From Streptomyces sp. Ru72 (lineage in GTDB: Bacteria > Actinomycetota > Actinomycetes > Streptomycetales > Streptomycetaceae), in the NCBI RefSeq assembly GCF_002920635.1, contig NZ_PQSR01000034.1, positions 1-64,000 of the forward strand: a stretch of 64,000 nucleotides of DNA, read 5' to 3'. The notes below the pieces were generated by a model that was given only the letters and a program-made list of their open reading frames with translations, was not told where the DNA came from and made no database searches. This document shows positions 7,860-16,149 of the stretch, one piece after another. Within the stretch, counting starts at the first letter, position 1; each line of letters begins with the position of its first letter. The translations under genes and the position numbers were made by a program.

Positions 7860-9359
7860 GTGACCCTGTCCCACGACCACCGAACGCGGCGCAGACGCCT
7901 GGGAGTCGGCGCCGTCGCGGCCGGACTCCTGGCCGCACTGCTCGCGGCCCAACCCGCGGCCGCAACCCCGGACCCCGGAGACGTTCCCGTCTCCCGCGAG
8001 GTGTCCGACAGCACCGAGAACCAGGCGAGGAAGGCGATCGCGGACGGCGAGATACCCGGCCAGGACGAGATCGTCCACTCCGCCAACGTCCAGCACCTCG
8101 CCAACGTCCCCAAGGACGCGCTGCCCGGCATCAACTCGGACCTGGCCTTCCAGGGCAAGTACGCCTTCGCCGGCAACTACGACGGCTTCCGCATCTTCGA
8201 CATCGCCGACCCCGAGGCTCCGAAGACGGTCGCCCAGGTCCTGTGCCCCGGCTCGCAGAACGACGTCTCCGTCTCCGGCAATCTGCTCTTCCTGTCCACC
8301 GACTCCTCGCGCAGCGACAGCAGTTGCAACAGCACCACGCAGCCCGCGACCGAGAAGTCGTCCTGGGAGGGCATGAAGGTCTTCGACATCACCGACAAGA
8401 AGAACCCCAGGTACGTCGCCGCCGTCGAGACCGCCTGCGGCTCGCACACGCACTCGCTGGTGCCCAAGCGCGACAACGTCTACATCTACGTCTCCTCGTA
8501 CTCTCCGAGCAGCGCGTTCCCCGACTGCCAGCCGCCGCACGACGGCATCTCGGTCATCAAGGTGCCGCGCAAGGCGCCCGAGAAGGCCGCGGTGGTGAGC
8601 TTCCCGGTGCTCTTCCCCGGTGAAGGACCCGACGGCGGCGGCAACCCCGGTGCACCCACCAACCCGGGCGTCTCCAAGACCACCGGCTGCCACGACATCA
8701 CCGTGCTGCCCTCCAAGGACCTCGCGGCGGGCGCCTGCATGGGCGACGGCATCCTGATGTCCATCAAGGACCCGGAGCATCCGAAGGTCATCGACCGGGT
8801 CCAGGACAACGTGAACTTCGCGTTCTGGCACTCGGCCACCTTCAACCAGAAGGCGGACAAGGTCGTCTTCACCGACGAGCTCGGCGGAGGCAGCGGGGCC
8901 ACCTGCAACGCGCAGACCGGCCCGAACCGCGGCGCCGACGGCATCTATGACATCCGCGGCAAGGGCGAGAGCCGCAAGCTGGTCTTCCGCGGCTACTACA
9001 AGATCCCGCGTCACCAGGCCGACACCGAGAACTGCGTCGCCCACAACGGGTCGCTGATCCCGGTCAAGGGCCGCGACCTCATGGTCCAGGCCTGGTACCA
9101 GGGCGGCGTCTCCGTCTGGGACTTCACCGACTCCGCGCACCCCGAGGAGATCGCCTACTTCGAGCGCGGACCGCTCACCACGGACACCCTCACCGTCGGC
9201 GGATCCTGGTCGGCGTACTACTACAACGGGTACATCTACTCGAACGACATCGCCAAGGGGTTCGACGTCCTGAAGCTGACCGACCGCCGCACGGACCCCG
9301 CACAGCGGGTCCGGCTCGGTGAGCTGAACGTCCAGACGCAGCCGGACTACTTCGGCTGA
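7860..9359 (+). CDS. secreted LVIVD-repeat beta-propeller protein
   Basis: A 499-residue secreted protein. The signal peptide has a twin-arginine-like basic start (RTRRRRLGVGAVAAGLL) and ends near AAQPAAA. The mature part holds LVIVD-type propeller repeats: GFRIFDIADPEAP, MKVFDITDKKNP, GVSVWDFTDSAHP and FDVLKLTDRR. Several Cys residues could form disulphides outside the cell. The GTG start is supported by AGGGAGGA 5 nt upstream. The repeated D/N-rich loops could bind metal. The divergent DUF305 lipoprotein suggests a shared extracytoplasmic, perhaps metal-related, role (inference). The last 13 bp overlap the convergent TetR gene. Confidence 0.85.
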   Translation: MTLSHDHRTRRRRLGVGAVAAGLLAALLAAQPAAATPDPGDVPVSREVSDSTENQARKAIADGEIPGQDEIVHSANVQHLANVPKDALPGINSDLAFQGKYAFAGNYDGFRIFDIADPEAPKTVAQVLCPGSQNDVSVSGNLLFLSTDSSRSDSSCNSTTQPATEKSSWEGMKVFDITDKKNPRYVAAVETACGSHTHSLVPKRDNVYIYVSSYSPSSAFPDCQPPHDGISVIKVPRKAPEKAAVVSFPVLFPGEGPDGGGNPGAPTNPGVSKTTGCHDITVLPSKDLAAGACMGDGILMSIKDPEHPKVIDRVQDNVNFAFWHSATFNQKADKVVFTDELGGGSGATCNAQTGPNRGADGIYDIRGKGESRKLVFRGYYKIPRHQADTENCVAHNGSLIPVKGRDLMVQAWYQGGVSVWDFTDSAHPEEIAYFERGPLTTDTLTVGGSWSAYYYNGYIYSNDIAKGFDVLKLTDRRTDPAQRVRLGELNVQTQPDYFG

Positions 9360-10030
9360 CCGCTGCTCTGCGGCGGGCGGTCCTCCGTCGCGAAGAACCG
9401 CGACAGATCCGCGTCGTACGCCTCGTCGGTCCCCTCGGGGGCCGGCGGGGCACCCATCTCCCAGGCGAGGCCGTACCGCTTGAACAACTCGGCCCGCAGG
9501 ACGGCGAGCGGCATCGGAACGCCCGGCACCAGCGCCGCGTAGACCGCGCCCATCAGCAGGGCCCGCAGCATCGGGTAGTCGGTCTCGGGGGCCGCCGAGC
9601 CGTGCCGTACGACCGTGTCCCGCAGCAGCTCCGCCAGCCGCTTCTGCTCGGGACACTGCACGAACCCCTCGGCCTGCAGGATCCCCGCCATGTGCTGCCG
9701 CATCAGCACGGGGTGGTGCACGGTCAGGCCCAGGATCGCGTCGATGGCCCGCGCCATCCGCTCCCGGCCGTCCTGCGTGCGCGGCTCGCGCTCCAGCGCC
9801 TCCTCCAGGGTGCGGTGCATCAGCCGGTGCACGGCCGACTGGAGGAGCTGCCGCTTGCCGGGGAAGTAGTACGACACCAGGCCCCGCGCGGATCCGGCGC
9901 GGTCCGCGATGTCGCCGAGCGTGGTCGCGTCGTAGCCGCGCTCGCTGACCAGTTCGACGGCCGCGTGCAGAAGCCGCTCGCGGGAACGCCGCCGCAATTC
10001 TTCATTGACCGAGGCGCTGCGCGGCGACAT
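9347..10030 (-). CDS. TetR/AcrR-family transcriptional regulator
   Basis: A 227-residue regulator with an N-terminal TetR helix-turn-helix (RERLLHAAVELVSERGYDATTLGDIADRAGSARG split across helices 1-3, then YYFPGKRQLL) and a ligand-binding domain of about 150 residues. The ATG at 10030 has AGGAG 6 nt upstream, so the in-frame ATG 33 bp earlier is unlikely. A 13-bp dyad at 10050-10062 lies 20 bp upstream and is a natural autoregulatory operator. No divergent target is obvious: the neighbour at 10241 encodes a small DUF2630 protein. The ligand is unknown. Confidence 0.88.
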   Translation of the reverse strand: MSPRSASVNEELRRRSRERLLHAAVELVSERGYDATTLGDIADRAGSARGLVSYYFPGKRQLLQSAVHRLMHRTLEEALEREPRTQDGRERMARAIDAILGLTVHHPVLMRQHMAGILQAEGFVQCPEQKRLAELLRDTVVRHGSAAPETDYPMLRALLMGAVYAALVPGVPMPLAVLRAELFKRYGLAWEMGAPPAPEGTDEAYDADLSRFFATEDRPPQSSGQPK

Positions 10031-10049
10031 CCTGGACTCCTGCGTTGAC

Positions 10050-10062
10050 TGGCTGCCAGCCA
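10050..10062. promoter_or_regulatory. dyad, candidate TetR operator
   Basis: TGGCTG-C-CAGCCA, a perfect 6-bp-arm dyad just upstream of the TetR start. A TATAGT hexamer on the minus strand immediately upstream (about 10063-10068) could be the -10 of the regulator's own promoter, so binding would block it. Confidence 0.5.
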
Positions 10063-10240
10063 ACTATACTCAGTACATCCGGGGACCGGGCCTCGCAGGC
10101 CGGCTCCGGACGGCGCCTGCCCCGGGCCACACGGGGGATGGTCCAGGGCAGGCGCGCACCTCTTCTCTGCCGCCACCGGTGTCGCACAGCCGGTGATCCC
10201 TCCCTAGAGTGGTCAGCAGTCACCGAGGAGGCGTACAGAC

Positions 10241-10486
10241 ATGGATCAGGACCAGATCCTGGGCAGGATTTCGGCCATGGTGGAGGAGGAGCGCGCTCTA
10301 CGGGACGCGGTCTCGTCCGGCCGCATCGACAGTGCGACGGAACAGGAGCGCCTCGGCGAACTGGAACGCGCCCTGGACCAGTGCTGGGACCTGCTGCGCC
10401 AGCGCCGCGCCAAGGCCGAGTTCGGCGAGAACCCGGACGAGGCGCAGGTCCGCCCGGCGTCGCAGGTCGAGGGCTACGAGAGCTGA
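10241..10486 (+). CDS. DUF2630 small protein
   Basis: An 81-residue acidic, almost wholly helical protein beginning MDQDQILGRISAMVEEERALR, which matches the DUF2630 family found across actinobacteria. The helical heptads suggest a coiled-coil dimer. A GAGGAGG ribosome site lies 10 nt before the ATG. It converges on the HAD gene. Function unknown. Confidence 0.85.
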   Translation: MDQDQILGRISAMVEEERALRDAVSSGRIDSATEQERLGELERALDQCWDLLRQRRAKAEFGENPDEAQVRPASQVEGYES

Positions 10487-10507
10487 GGGCCTGGGCGCGC
10501 GCCCGGC

Positions 10508-11206
10508 TCAGTCGATCAGGTCCAGCACCGGGCGGAGCCCGTCGGGGCGCTCGCTCACCGTGCGGTGCTCCACGAAGTGCACCGCGCAACCCAGGTCCGC
10601 CGCGCCGCCGTCGGCGCGGCGGTCGTCGCCGACCATCAGCGTGTCCTGAGGGGCGACGCCGAGCGCGTCGCAGGCGAGTCCGAACAGCCGGGTGTCCGGC
10701 TTCTGGATGCCGTGTTCGTACGACAGCACGTACGCGTCCACAAACCGGTCGACGCCGTGCTCGCGGAAGACCGGCCGCAGGTCCCAGCCGATGTTGCTGA
10801 CCACGCCGACGGCCACCCCGCGCTCGCGCAGCGCGGCCAGCACATCGACCGTGTCCGGGTAGGGCCGCCAGGCGGCGGGCGTCATATGACGGTCGTACAG
10901 CGCGTCGTGCAGCCGCGCGTCCGGAAGTTCCACCCGGCGGGAGAGCCCCGTGTACGCGGCCCGGTGCGCCTCGGCGCTGCGGTCCCGCACCGCCCACAGC
11001 GCGGCCAGGTCGTCCGGGAGCGGCGCCGTGGGTGAGGCCCCGCCCGCCAGCGCGCCCGCGGCATCCAGTTGCCCCGCCAGGCCCAGCAACTCGCTTTCGG
11101 GCAGCGTCACGTCGGCCTCCGCGAGCACCGCGCGCAGCCACGACTCGGTCGACTCGATGCGGAAGAGGGTCCCGGAGAAGTCGAAAAGCACGCCTTTGAT
11201 CGCCAT
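10508..11206 (-). CDS. HAD-superfamily hydrolase
   Basis: A 232-residue phosphatase-like protein of the haloacid dehalogenase superfamily. Motif I is LFDFSGTLF at residues 7-15; the usual second Asp is Ser here (DxS instead of DxD), which is unusual for a phosphatase. Motif II is VVSNIG, motif III is the Lys in IQKPD, and motif IV is MVGDDRRAD. ATG 11206 has GAAGGA 8 nt upstream. It lies 32 bp downstream of the PAP2 gene on the same strand and may be co-transcribed. The substrate is unknown. Confidence 0.85.
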   Translation of the reverse strand: MAIKGVLFDFSGTLFRIESTESWLRAVLAEADVTLPESELLGLAGQLDAAGALAGGASPTAPLPDDLAALWAVRDRSAEAHRAAYTGLSRRVELPDARLHDALYDRHMTPAAWRPYPDTVDVLAALRERGVAVGVVSNIGWDLRPVFREHGVDRFVDAYVLSYEHGIQKPDTRLFGLACDALGVAPQDTLMVGDDRRADGGAADLGCAVHFVEHRTVSERPDGLRPVLDLID

Positions 11207-11238
11207 GGGGCCGATCCTTCGTGACACGCCCCCCACGG

Positions 11239-11946
11239 TCAAGGACGCCGTTCGGGCCGGACCGGCTCTTCCTCCCCTCGGCACCACCGCTCGTACGACG
11301 CCACCGCGAGTGCGACCAGCAGGGCCCCCAGCAGCCAGCCGCCCAGCACGTCCGACGGCCAGTGCACGCCCAGCCAGACGCGCGTCAGCCCGACGCCGAC
11401 GACCGAGACCACGGCCACCGTGAGCGCAGCGCACCACAACAGTGGCCCGGCGCCGTGGCGGTGCAGGAGCCACAGCAGCAGTCCGCACACCACCGTCGCC
11501 GTCATGGCGTGACCGGAGGGGAAGGCCGCGTAGTGGGCGGAGTCGACGGGATTCGGCCACACCGGGCGGGGGCGGCCGACTGCCGCCTTGAGGGCGTTCT
11601 GGATCAGCGCCGAGAGCGCGCACGTGGCCGCGACCCACAGCGCGAGCCACGATGCTCTGCGCCGCCACAGCAGCCAGACCACGGCCGCAGCGCACAGCAC
11701 GCGCATGGTCTGGGGGTCCCACACCCAGTCGGTGAGGATGCGGGACGCGTGCGTGATTCCGCGGTGTTCGACCGCCCAGCGGTGCGTGGTGGTCGCGATG
11801 TCGCCGTCGAGCCTCATGAGCGGACGCCAGGAAACGGCGACCAGCACCAGGAGCAGCACTGACGGGACGGCGAGGGCGGCGGCGGTGAGCGCCGCGGTCC
11901 GCGGGGCCGGAGGGCGGGGCGGTGAGTCGACGGGCGCGGGGTGCAT
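11239..11946 (-). CDS. PAP2-family membrane phosphatase
   Basis: A 235-residue integral membrane phosphatase with about six helices. All three acid-phosphatase motifs are present: KAAVGRPRP, FPSGHAMT and the final TRVWLGVHWPSD, where Arg replaces the usual SR pair's partner (TR). Relatives dephosphorylate phosphatidic acid, phosphatidylglycerol phosphate or polyprenyl diphosphates at the outer membrane face. ATG 11946 has GAGGAT 6 nt upstream and avoids an unconserved N-terminal extension. It is followed at 32 bp by the HAD gene and preceded at 64 bp by the M56 protease, all leftward. Confidence 0.88.
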   Translation of the reverse strand: MHPAPVDSPPRPPAPRTAALTAAALAVPSVLLLVLVAVSWRPLMRLDGDIATTTHRWAVEHRGITHASRILTDWVWDPQTMRVLCAAAVVWLLWRRRASWLALWVAATCALSALIQNALKAAVGRPRPVWPNPVDSAHYAAFPSGHAMTATVVCGLLLWLLHRHGAGPLLWCAALTVAVVSVVGVGLTRVWLGVHWPSDVLGGWLLGALLVALAVASYERWCRGEEEPVRPERRP

Positions 11947-12010
11947 ACCGTGATCCTCGCCGACATGTGCGGCCACGGGTCAAGCCCGGACCGCCCGGCG
12001 CCTTCCGTGA

Positions 12011-12946
12011 CTACCCGAGTGCGCGCAGCCCCGGTACGAACGCCACCAGCACCGGAATCACCGGGACCAGCGCCGCAGTCGCCGTCAGCCGCAGCCGCCG
12101 CGCCGCCGGAAGCCGGTCCGGGGGAGTGAGGAGGCGGTGCACACGCTGCGGAACATGGGCCTGCGGGGTGGGGCAGGGTCCGAACACGCCACGGTCCTCG
12201 TTGAGTTCCACCAGCGCCAGCGCGGTGGTGAGGCGACCGTGGCGGCGCGAGGCCATGTCGTCGGCGGCGAGTTCGACCAGTCGGTGCATCTCGTCGCGGA
12301 ACGCGGCGAAGACGGGAACCTGGGGAAATCCGTTGGCCAGTGCGGCCGAGGAGTGCAGCAGCCAGTGGTGCCGGGCCCGCGCGTGGCCCTGCTCATGGGC
12401 GAGCACCGCGTCCAACTGCCTGCCCTTGAGACGGCGCAACGCGGCCGTGGTGACGACCAGTCGGGGTGCCGGCCCGGGCAGCCACCAGGCCTCCGGACGC
12501 TCCCCCTCAAGCACCACCAGTCGGTCGCCGCGCGGCTCCTCGCCGGGCAACAGCGGGGCCCGCACCAGCAGTTCGGCGCGACTGTGCCGACGGCGTGCCC
12601 GTGCCCGGGAGACCTCCCTGACCAGCATCGCCGCGCTCCACGCGCCGCCGCACGCCAGCGCCACCGCGGTCGTCGCGGCCCAGGGACTCCCCGTGCTCAG
12701 CGCGTACGCGGCCACGACCGAGTGCGGGGCGGGGGCGAACACATGGCCCCGCACGGCCGTCCACGCGGCGGCCGCGCTCAGCGTCATCGACAGCACGCAG
12801 CACACCAGGACCGCCGCCACCACGCACTGCCACACCCACAGGGCGACCACCGGTTCGCGGTCCGGCCAGTCCGCCCGGGCGAGCAGCCGCGGAGCGAGGA
12901 CGGCGGTCAGGGCGCCGAGCAGCAGCAGTGCCGCGGGGACCATCAT
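12011..12946 (-). CDS. M56-family membrane metallopeptidase (BlaR1/MecR1-like)
   Basis: A 311-residue membrane protease with a start MMVPAALLLLGAL, about three N-terminal helices, a cytoplasmic zinc-protease domain with HEQGH at residues 184-188 (HExxH type) and a further C-terminal helix (LTATAALVPVIPVLVAF). The third ligand is probably the Glu in RLVELAADDMA. It resembles BlaR1/MecR1 protease modules but lacks the penicillin-binding sensor domain. The BlaI-type repressor that usually neighbours it is not here, so any signalling partner is elsewhere. The longer upstream frame lacks support. Confidence 0.82.
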   Translation of the reverse strand: MMVPAALLLLGALTAVLAPRLLARADWPDREPVVALWVWQCVVAAVLVCCVLSMTLSAAAAWTAVRGHVFAPAPHSVVAAYALSTGSPWAATTAVALACGGAWSAAMLVREVSRARARRRHSRAELLVRAPLLPGEEPRGDRLVVLEGERPEAWWLPGPAPRLVVTTAALRRLKGRQLDAVLAHEQGHARARHHWLLHSSAALANGFPQVPVFAAFRDEMHRLVELAADDMASRRHGRLTTALALVELNEDRGVFGPCPTPQAHVPQRVHRLLTPPDRLPAARRLRLTATAALVPVIPVLVAFVPGLRALG

Positions 12947-13072
12947 GGGCCGAAGCCTATGAGCCGGGCGGGGGCACAGCCTACGTACCGTCGCGGCAAA
13001 GTGACGCACGCCACGGTTGCGCGGCGCCTTGTCCCACTGCCGGCCTGATGCAGGCTCCGTCCGGCTCCCGGA

Positions 13073-13618
13073 TCACAGCGTGAGGAGCATCGCCAGCATC
13101 GCGATCGCCATGGACAGGCGGCAGGCACGCGCGAGTTCGGGCCGGTCGCCCCAGCCCGTGCCCGGCGCACCCGCGGCCGCGGCCACCGCCACCGCGGGCA
13201 CCAGCCGTGCTCCGGACCACAGCACATAGACCGTGAAGTAGAGCAGCAGTGTCCCGGTCAGCAGCGATACGCCGCCGTGCGTGTGGTGACCGGACGAGGC
13301 GGCCATCGCCGCCGCCATGTAGACCATGGCGCACGCGCCGATCAGGTGGTGCAGATGGTGGGCGCCGCTCCGGGTCTCCCACAGGGCCCGCACGGCCGCC
13401 CCGCCGAAGACCACGGCGTACGCGATCCACAGGGCGCGCGGCGGCACGGCGACCGCCGCGGGCACGGCCATCACCGCCATGCCGAACCCCATCAGGGCCT
13501 CGCCACCCGCGGCCCGGCGCTGTTCCTCGACGGTGCTGCGCATCCGCAGCAGACAGTAGGCCCCGGTCGCCGCGCACAGCGCGACGAGCAACCAGCCGGG
13601 CGAAGCCGGTCCGTGCAC
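13073..13618 (-). CDS. DUF5134 integral membrane protein
   Basis: A 181-residue protein with about six hydrophobic helices and a His-rich central stretch (GAHHLHHLIGACAMVYM, then SSGHHTHGG), resembling the DUF5134 family of actinobacteria. The GTG at 13618 has an excellent GGGGAGGT site 5 nt upstream. The histidines could bind metal near the membrane, but the function is unknown. It precedes the M56 protease gene on the same strand with a 126-bp gap. Confidence 0.78.
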   Translation of the reverse strand: MHGPASPGWLLVALCAATGAYCLLRMRSTVEEQRRAAGGEALMGFGMAVMAVPAAVAVPPRALWIAYAVVFGGAAVRALWETRSGAHHLHHLIGACAMVYMAAAMAASSGHHTHGGVSLLTGTLLLYFTVYVLWSGARLVPAVAVAAAAGAPGTGWGDRPELARACRLSMAIAMLAMLLTL

Positions 13619-13753
13619 CGCGCACCTCCCCGCTGGACGGTCTCGGACGGTCACCGGGGGCATGCCCGTGACGCAGGGTGCGCACGCAAGCGCACAGGGG
13701 TACGGGGGAGCGCGGGGATCGCGCGGCAGGCAGGGTGCGGCCGCCGCAATTCA

Positions 13754-13765
13754 TTTACTAGTAAA
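13754..13765. promoter_or_regulatory. perfect palindrome, candidate MarR operator
   Basis: TTTACTAGTAAA, a 12-bp perfect palindrome in an unusually AT-rich patch 22 bp before the FUSC start. It overlaps the region where a -35 would lie (TTCATT at 13750, TAAGCT -10 at 13774-13779). The MarR-type regulator of the same operon is the likely ligand. Confidence 0.6.
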
Positions 13766-13786
13766 ACACTTGTTAAGCTTGCGTCC

Positions 13787-15418
13787 ATGAGCAGTGTCAC
13801 CGCCCGAACCTCCCGCGTGCGCCCTTTGCCCCTCTCCGGCCATCTGCGCCTCGGCAGGCCCTCGGAAATCTGGTTCAAGCCCGCACTGAGCGTGGTCGCC
13901 GCGATCGCCCCGCCGAACCTGACGCTGCTCGCCCTCGGCCGCCTGGACCTGGCCGTCTACACGATGGCGGGCTCCCTGTGCGCCCTCTACGCGCACAACC
14001 GCCCGTACGCGGCCCGCGCCGCGACCCTCGTCCGGGTCGTCCTCGGCATGCTGGGCGGTCTCGCCGTCGCCCTGGTCGCCGCGTCCCTCACCACGAATGC
14101 CGTGGTCCTGGTGACCGTGGGCGCCCTGCTGGCGGCGGTGCAGAAGGCGTTCTGCGACGCGACCCGCATCGGGCCGCCCGGCAACGTGATCTTCACCTTC
14201 GTCAGCTCGGCGTCCCTGTTCGCCCCGCAGACACCGGGGGAGGTCCCCGCCCACCTCGGTCTCGCCGCCGCGGCGGGAGCCTGGTCCTGGATCGTCGGCA
14301 TGGCCCCCGGCCTGCTGCGGCCGCACGGCCCCGAGCGCCGCGCCACCGCCCACGCCCTGAGCGCCGCCGCCGTGTTCGCCGAGACCGGCGCGGCCTCCGC
14401 CCGGGCAGGTGCCGCGGCCGCAGTGCACACCGCCTGGCAGTCGCTGCTGCCGGCCGGCTCCGCATCCCGGCGCGCCCTGGCACGGCTCGTCGTCCGGGCA
14501 GAGGTCGCGCTCGCCGCGCCCGACGACACCGACCCCGAGCGGCTGCGCGCCTGGGCGCGCGACCTGCGTGGCACCGGGCCCGTCCCGCTCCCGGACGACC
14601 TCGGCGGGACCGCCGACGAACTCCTCGGCGTGGAGGCCGAACTCACGATCCCGCGGCGCCCCCTGCGCCGCAGGCTCGGCCCGCTCGCCCCCATCGCCCT
14701 GCGCACCGCCCTCGGTTGCGCCCTCGCCGGATACGTCTCCCTGGCGCTCGGCGTCGGCCGCCCGTACTGGGCGCTGGTCACCGCCGCCTCGCTGTACCAG
14801 GCCAACGTCACCCTCACCTGGCGCCGAGGCGTCCAGCGCGTCATCGGCAACCTCCTCGGCGTCCTGCTCTTCGCGGCCATCGCCCCGCTCGCGCATCTGA
14901 ACCAGCTCGCGCTGGTGCTGTGCGGCCTGGCCTTCAACTTCGGCGCCGAGGCGCTCATCAGCCGCAACTACTGGCTCGGCAGTGTCTGTGTGACGCCGAT
15001 GGCCCTGCTCATCACCGAGTTCGCCCGCCGTCAGGAGACCGCGGCGCTCATGGCCGACCGGATCCTGGACACCCTCATCGGAGCGCTGGTCGGCTTCGCC
15101 GCCGCGATCGTCGTCACCAATCGGCGCGCCGGCGACCGCCTCGACCACGCCCTCGCCGCCGTCGACCGCGCCCGCGAGCGCGCGGCCCGGCTCCAGGCCG
15201 CGGAGCACGCCGAGCCGGGTGCCCTGGAAAGCACACGCCGCGCTCTCGCCGGGGCCCTCGTGGAACTGCGCGCCACGGCCGACGCCGCGGCCGGCGAGTG
15301 GTGGCAGCGCGCCCTGCCCGAGGAACGGGTGCTGCGCGCCGAACAGGCCGGACACCGTACGCTCGCCGCGACGGTACGACGGCAGGGACTGCACATCTCG
15401 GAAGGCGCACGGACATGA
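13787..15418 (+). CDS. FUSC-family aromatic-acid exporter-like membrane protein
   Basis: A 543-residue membrane protein with two blocks of helices: about residues 25-165 and a second block about 300-450 containing RTALGCALAGYVSLALG and RPYWALVTAASLYQ, the FUSC/fusaric-acid resistance signature. A cytoplasmic helical domain lies between and after them. Family members are thought to export aromatic acids or related toxic compounds. No Shine-Dalgarno precedes the ATG at 13787, while a TAAGCT hexamer ends 7 nt before it, so the transcript may be leaderless. It overlaps the MarR gene by ATGA, so the pair is translationally coupled. Confidence 0.88.
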   Translation: MSSVTARTSRVRPLPLSGHLRLGRPSEIWFKPALSVVAAIAPPNLTLLALGRLDLAVYTMAGSLCALYAHNRPYAARAATLVRVVLGMLGGLAVALVAASLTTNAVVLVTVGALLAAVQKAFCDATRIGPPGNVIFTFVSSASLFAPQTPGEVPAHLGLAAAAGAWSWIVGMAPGLLRPHGPERRATAHALSAAAVFAETGAASARAGAAAAVHTAWQSLLPAGSASRRALARLVVRAEVALAAPDDTDPERLRAWARDLRGTGPVPLPDDLGGTADELLGVEAELTIPRRPLRRRLGPLAPIALRTALGCALAGYVSLALGVGRPYWALVTAASLYQANVTLTWRRGVQRVIGNLLGVLLFAAIAPLAHLNQLALVLCGLAFNFGAEALISRNYWLGSVCVTPMALLITEFARRQETAALMADRILDTLIGALVGFAAAIVVTNRRAGDRLDHALAAVDRARERAARLQAAEHAEPGALESTRRALAGALVELRATADAAAGEWWQRALPEERVLRAEQAGHRTLAATVRRQGLHISEGART

Positions 15419-15981
15419 CGGCAGTGAACGGACCGACGACGCGGGCGCAGGGCGGTGCGGCCGGACCGGGGGCCGTCGCGGGCGACATCGTCGCCGCCGT
15501 CGTGCGCCAGTGGCGGGCCGTCCGCCCCGACATCGACACCGGGCCCATGGAGATCATCGGGCGGGTGAACCGCTGCGCCGCCCTGCTCCAGCAGGCGGAG
15601 GACGCACCGCTGCGCCGCGCCGGGCTCACCCGGCCGGAGTTCGACGTCCTCGGCACGCTGCGCCGCACGGGGCACGAGCTGACGCCCGGAGAGCTGGCCC
15701 GGGAGACCTTCTCCTCGGGCGCCGCGGTCACCAAACGGGTCAAGCAGCTCGCCGAGCGCGGCCTGGTCGAGCGGCGCGGGGACTCCCGTGACCGCCGTGT
15801 GGCGCATGTGCATCTGACGGAGGCGGGCCGCGAGCTGGTCGACGCCATCCTGCCCGAGCAGCTGTCGTACGAGACCGCCGTCCTGTCCGGGCTCGACACC
15901 GACGACCGGCGTCAGCTCGCGGAACTGCTCGGCGAGCTGCTCGTCCAGCTGGAAGGCCGGCTCGGCGCCCCGCGCGGGTGA
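15415..15981 (+). CDS. MarR-family transcriptional regulator of the FUSC operon
   Basis: A 188-residue winged-helix regulator. The DNA-binding core covers about residues 70-135 (LTRPEFDVLGTLRRTG, then the recognition helix FSSGAAVTKRVKQLAERGLVE in part, and the wing RRGDSRDRR). An unusually long N-terminal stretch of about 50 residues precedes the first dimerisation helix. It starts inside the FUSC stop codon (ATGA). It probably represses the operon through the palindrome at 13754-13765 and is released by the exporter's substrate (inference from operon structure). Confidence 0.9.
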   Translation: MTAVNGPTTRAQGGAAGPGAVAGDIVAAVVRQWRAVRPDIDTGPMEIIGRVNRCAALLQQAEDAPLRRAGLTRPEFDVLGTLRRTGHELTPGELARETFSSGAAVTKRVKQLAERGLVERRGDSRDRRVAHVHLTEAGRELVDAILPEQLSYETAVLSGLDTDDRRQLAELLGELLVQLEGRLGAPRG

Positions 15982-16149
15982 CGGCGCGCACCCGGAAACT
16001 GCGCGAACCCGGCCCGTTGACCGCAACTGCTACGGCCGGCGCTCGGTGTACGCCCCGGTCATCGACGGGTGACGGTCACGCCGCTGACCCCGGCCCCGTG
16101 ACGGAGGTCGTGCGCCGAGGAGGAGCGCCACCCGGATCGAAGCCCGGGC

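Noticed and set aside
7761-9656. A 631-codon antisense frame over the LVIVD gene
   Set aside because: The sense frame has a signal peptide, a ribosome site and repeats; the antisense frame has none.
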